DNA from: CAYSCZ01 sp051155775
Lineage (GTDB): Bacteria > Bacteroidota > Bacteroidia > Cytophagales > Cyclobacteriaceae
DNA: 64,000 nucleotides
Direction of reading: 5' to 3'
NCBI GenBank assembly: GCA_051155775.1
Contig: DAXETV010000010.1
Span: 1-64,000, forward strand
Part shown: piece by piece, positions 62,438 through 64,000 of the stretch
Layout: every line of letters starts with the position of its first letter
Position numbering within the stretch: the stretch's first letter is position 1
Program-made: the position numbers and the translations under genes
The notes under the pieces: model-generated
The model's database searches: none
Seen by the model: only the letters and a program-made list of their open reading frames with translations
What the model was told of the DNA's origin: nothing

Positions 62438-63109
62438 ATGAACAAGATCATAATCACTTGCTTAGCAGCAATTTGCTTTGGAAACGTTTTTGCCCAGTCG
62501 ACGGATGAAATTGATAAGCAAAAATTCATTTTTAAGAAAGCCACAAATTATAACGATCCATTCATTGCCAGAATGGCACTTTACAATATACTAGCGGAAA
62601 ATCCCGGAAATATTCAGGTCCTGGATTCATTAGCAGTTTTGTATGCTCAAAATAGCGTTTGGGCATCGGCGGCACTGGTATCACAGGATGTATTAAAAAT
62701 TAATAACAACGATCCTGTGGCACTTCAGATTTCAGCGGTGTCATTTGAGAATCTCGGTGTAAAAAACAGGGCAATAGATAATTATGAAACCCTTTACCTT
62801 AAAAACAATAGTCTGTCTACGCTTTATAAGATTTCTTTTTTGCAATATGAATTAAAGCGGTTTGAAGAAAGCCTTACCAATTGTGACGTGATCCTCGAGA
62901 ATAAAAAAGCCGAAGGTATTCAATTGGTATTTGGTAAAAAAGACAATACCCAACAGCAAGTGTCTATGCGGGCGGCAGCCTTTCGTTTAAAAGGTATGAT
63001 TGAAAAGGAACGGGGCAATACAGAGCAGGCAAAAAAATACTACAATCAGGCACTTCAGATTAATAGTGATTTTGAATTGGCTCAAGATGAATTAAATGAT
63101 TTGGGCTAA
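62438..63109 (+). CDS. exported tetratricopeptide-repeat protein
   Basis: A 223-residue protein with a signal peptide (1-19, GNVFAQ) and four to five TPR-like repeats (VLDSLAVLYAQNSVWASAALVSQDVLKI; ALQISAVSFENLGVKNRAIDNYETLYLK; YNQALQINSDFELAQDELNDLG). Likely a periplasmic scaffold. Its stop overlaps the convergent SRPBCC gene by 4 bases. Confidence 0.75.
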   Translation: MNKIIITCLAAICFGNVFAQSTDEIDKQKFIFKKATNYNDPFIARMALYNILAENPGNIQVLDSLAVLYAQNSVWASAALVSQDVLKINNNDPVALQISAVSFENLGVKNRAIDNYETLYLKNNSLSTLYKISFLQYELKRFEESLTNCDVILENKKAEGIQLVFGKKDNTQQQVSMRAAAFRLKGMIEKERGNTEQAKKYYNQALQINSDFELAQDELNDLG

Positions 63110-63567
63110 CCTTTTTCGGCTTTAGTTTTTAATCGTTCCAACCAATCGATGAGCACTTTATGCAATTTGTAATGAGACATAAATAGGGTTACCATAAACC
63201 CCTGCATGGACTCTTCAACCATCACAGCGGTTTGGGATTCATCTAATTTTATTAATTTCCAGAGATGGATTGCTTTATGCCATAACATTTCACCCTTCCA
63301 ACTCCAGGTATGAGGTTCTTCAACCAGTGCAATCTCCGAATTGACCGTTATGTTGTTTATCTTCCATTTAAACCTTTCTCCAACCTTCAATTGGCCAGGT
63401 TTAGTATCAGAAATATCTTTATTCCATTGAGGCCACTCATTGACGTTGGTTAATATCTTCCATACTTTATCTATAGGTGCATAAATGATTATCTCTTGCT
63501 GGTCATGCAGGGAAGCATCTGGGTTTACTTTTCCTTTTTTTGCGATATTAAGCAGGGTATCGGTCAT
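63106..63567 (-). CDS. SRPBCC (START-like) family protein
   Basis: A 153-residue protein of the polyketide cyclase/START-like SRPBCC group: QEIIIYAPIDKVWKILTNVNEWPQWNKDI, then EPHTWSWKGEMLWHKAIHLWKL and MVEESMQGF. It should hold a hydrophobic ligand; no substrate can be named. Confidence 0.8.
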   Translation of the reverse strand: MTDTLLNIAKKGKVNPDASLHDQQEIIIYAPIDKVWKILTNVNEWPQWNKDISDTKPGQLKVGERFKWKINNITVNSEIALVEEPHTWSWKGEMLWHKAIHLWKLIKLDESQTAVMVEESMQGFMVTLFMSHYKLHKVLIDWLERLKTKAEKG

Positions 63568-63696
63568 TCAGGATTATTTGAGTTGAAGCTATTTTAGGTT
63601 AATATAAAACAAGCAATGATATTTTACATAAATATTTCGATTTTACTTTACATTTAATAACTAATAATTCAACCATTACTTTTATCTTCTTGCCAG

Positions 63697-64000
63697 ATGA
63701 TAACATGCATAGCCATTGACGATGATTCATTATTCCTAATAACATTAGAAGCGTTCATTGACAAAATACCTAATGTAGAACTATTAGACAAGTTTGAAAG
63801 TCCTGTAGATGGAGCGCAGGCCATTGTAAAATTAAAGCCTGATCTGGTTTTGCTTGACTATGAAATGCCATATTTAAATGGATTTGAAACCCTGGAAATG
63901 CTGGACAAAAAACCTAAAATTATGGTGATTTCCGGTCATAATTCAATCCCCGAGGATAAAGAAATAAGCGTCGATTACTTCATGAATAAACTAGATCTCA
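63697..64000 (+). CDS. response regulator receiver domain (partial, runs off the window)
   Basis: The first 101 codons of a response regulator: ITCIAIDDDSLFLITLEAFI with the acidic pocket, VLLDYEMPYLNGFETLEML with the phospho-acceptor aspartate, and KIMVISGHNSIPEDK with the conserved Ser. The output domain lies beyond the window; a LytTR-type regulator is common in this phylum but cannot be confirmed here. Start ATG at 63697. Confidence 0.85.
   Translation, partial: MITCIAIDDDSLFLITLEAFIDKIPNVELLDKFESPVDGAQAIVKLKPDLVLLDYEMPYLNGFETLEMLDKKPKIMVISGHNSIPEDKEISVDYFMNKLDL

Noticed and set aside
1..64000. CRISPR array, insertion sequence, prophage or integron
   Set aside because: No spaced direct repeats, transposase, integrase or terminal inverted repeats were seen.

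Overview
The window reads as chromosomal DNA of a member of the Bacteroidota, most likely a Cytophagales-type bacterium. The base composition is AT-rich. Shine-Dalgarno sequences are largely absent, and several genes sit just downstream of the TAnnTTTG -7 box typical of this phylum. One secreted protein ends in a type IX secretion (T9SS) sorting domain, and several families are typical of the phylum (GSCFA, DUF5683, PadR plus prefix-domain ABC permease). The taxonomic call is inference; there is no rRNA or tRNA gene in the window.

Layout. 1-13.1 kb: a mixed accessory region with a T9SS-exported beta-propeller protein, small TerB-like proteins, a rhomboid protease, an aldo/keto reductase, a one-cysteine TlpA-like protein, lipoproteins and a 1028-residue TerB-ABCG fusion transporter. 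13.2-21 kb: a sulfur island. A seven-gene minus-strand operon encodes a Tat-exported molybdopterin oxidoreductase (PsrABC-like), a split YeeE/YedE sulfur transporter and two membrane-anchored rhodanese domains that lack the catalytic cysteine; it is divergent from metY, which assimilates sulfide. 21-28.2 kb: a desaturase, a second rhomboid protease, a MoaD/ThiS-type ubiquitin-like protein followed by a broken BNR-propeller gene, and a PadR regulator coupled to an ABC permease. 28.2-41.7 kb: a surface polysaccharide locus. It holds SLBB exporter and Wzz genes, a WecG/TagA glycosyltransferase, a Wzy-like polymerase, a frameshifted sialyl/polysialyltransferase-like gene, a flippase, a sulfotransferase, neuC-neuB-neuA for CMP-sialic acid, and a Wzi-like outer membrane protein. 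41.7-49.1 kb: transport and metabolic genes plus one decayed gene remnant. 49.1-64 kb: conserved core genes (rpsF-rpsR-rplI, apaG, ung, a signal-peptidase-like gene, dapB, parB-parA, yidC, pyrG, cca), then a TPR protein, an SRPBCC protein and the start of a response regulator cut by the window edge.

Points most worth a second look: the two Cys-less rhodanese domains in the Psr/YeeE operon, one ending in a penultimate cysteine; the sialyltransferase-like gene interrupted exactly at an A10 tract; a signal peptidase I homologue in which both the serine and lysine of the catalytic dyad are replaced; the BNR-propeller pseudogene next to an intact MoaD-like gene; and repeated use of TerB-like domains, including the fusion to an ABCG transporter. 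Nothing can be proved to be a wholly new system from sequence alone. The sulfur operon with its cysteine-less rhodaneses is the best candidate for undescribed biochemistry.
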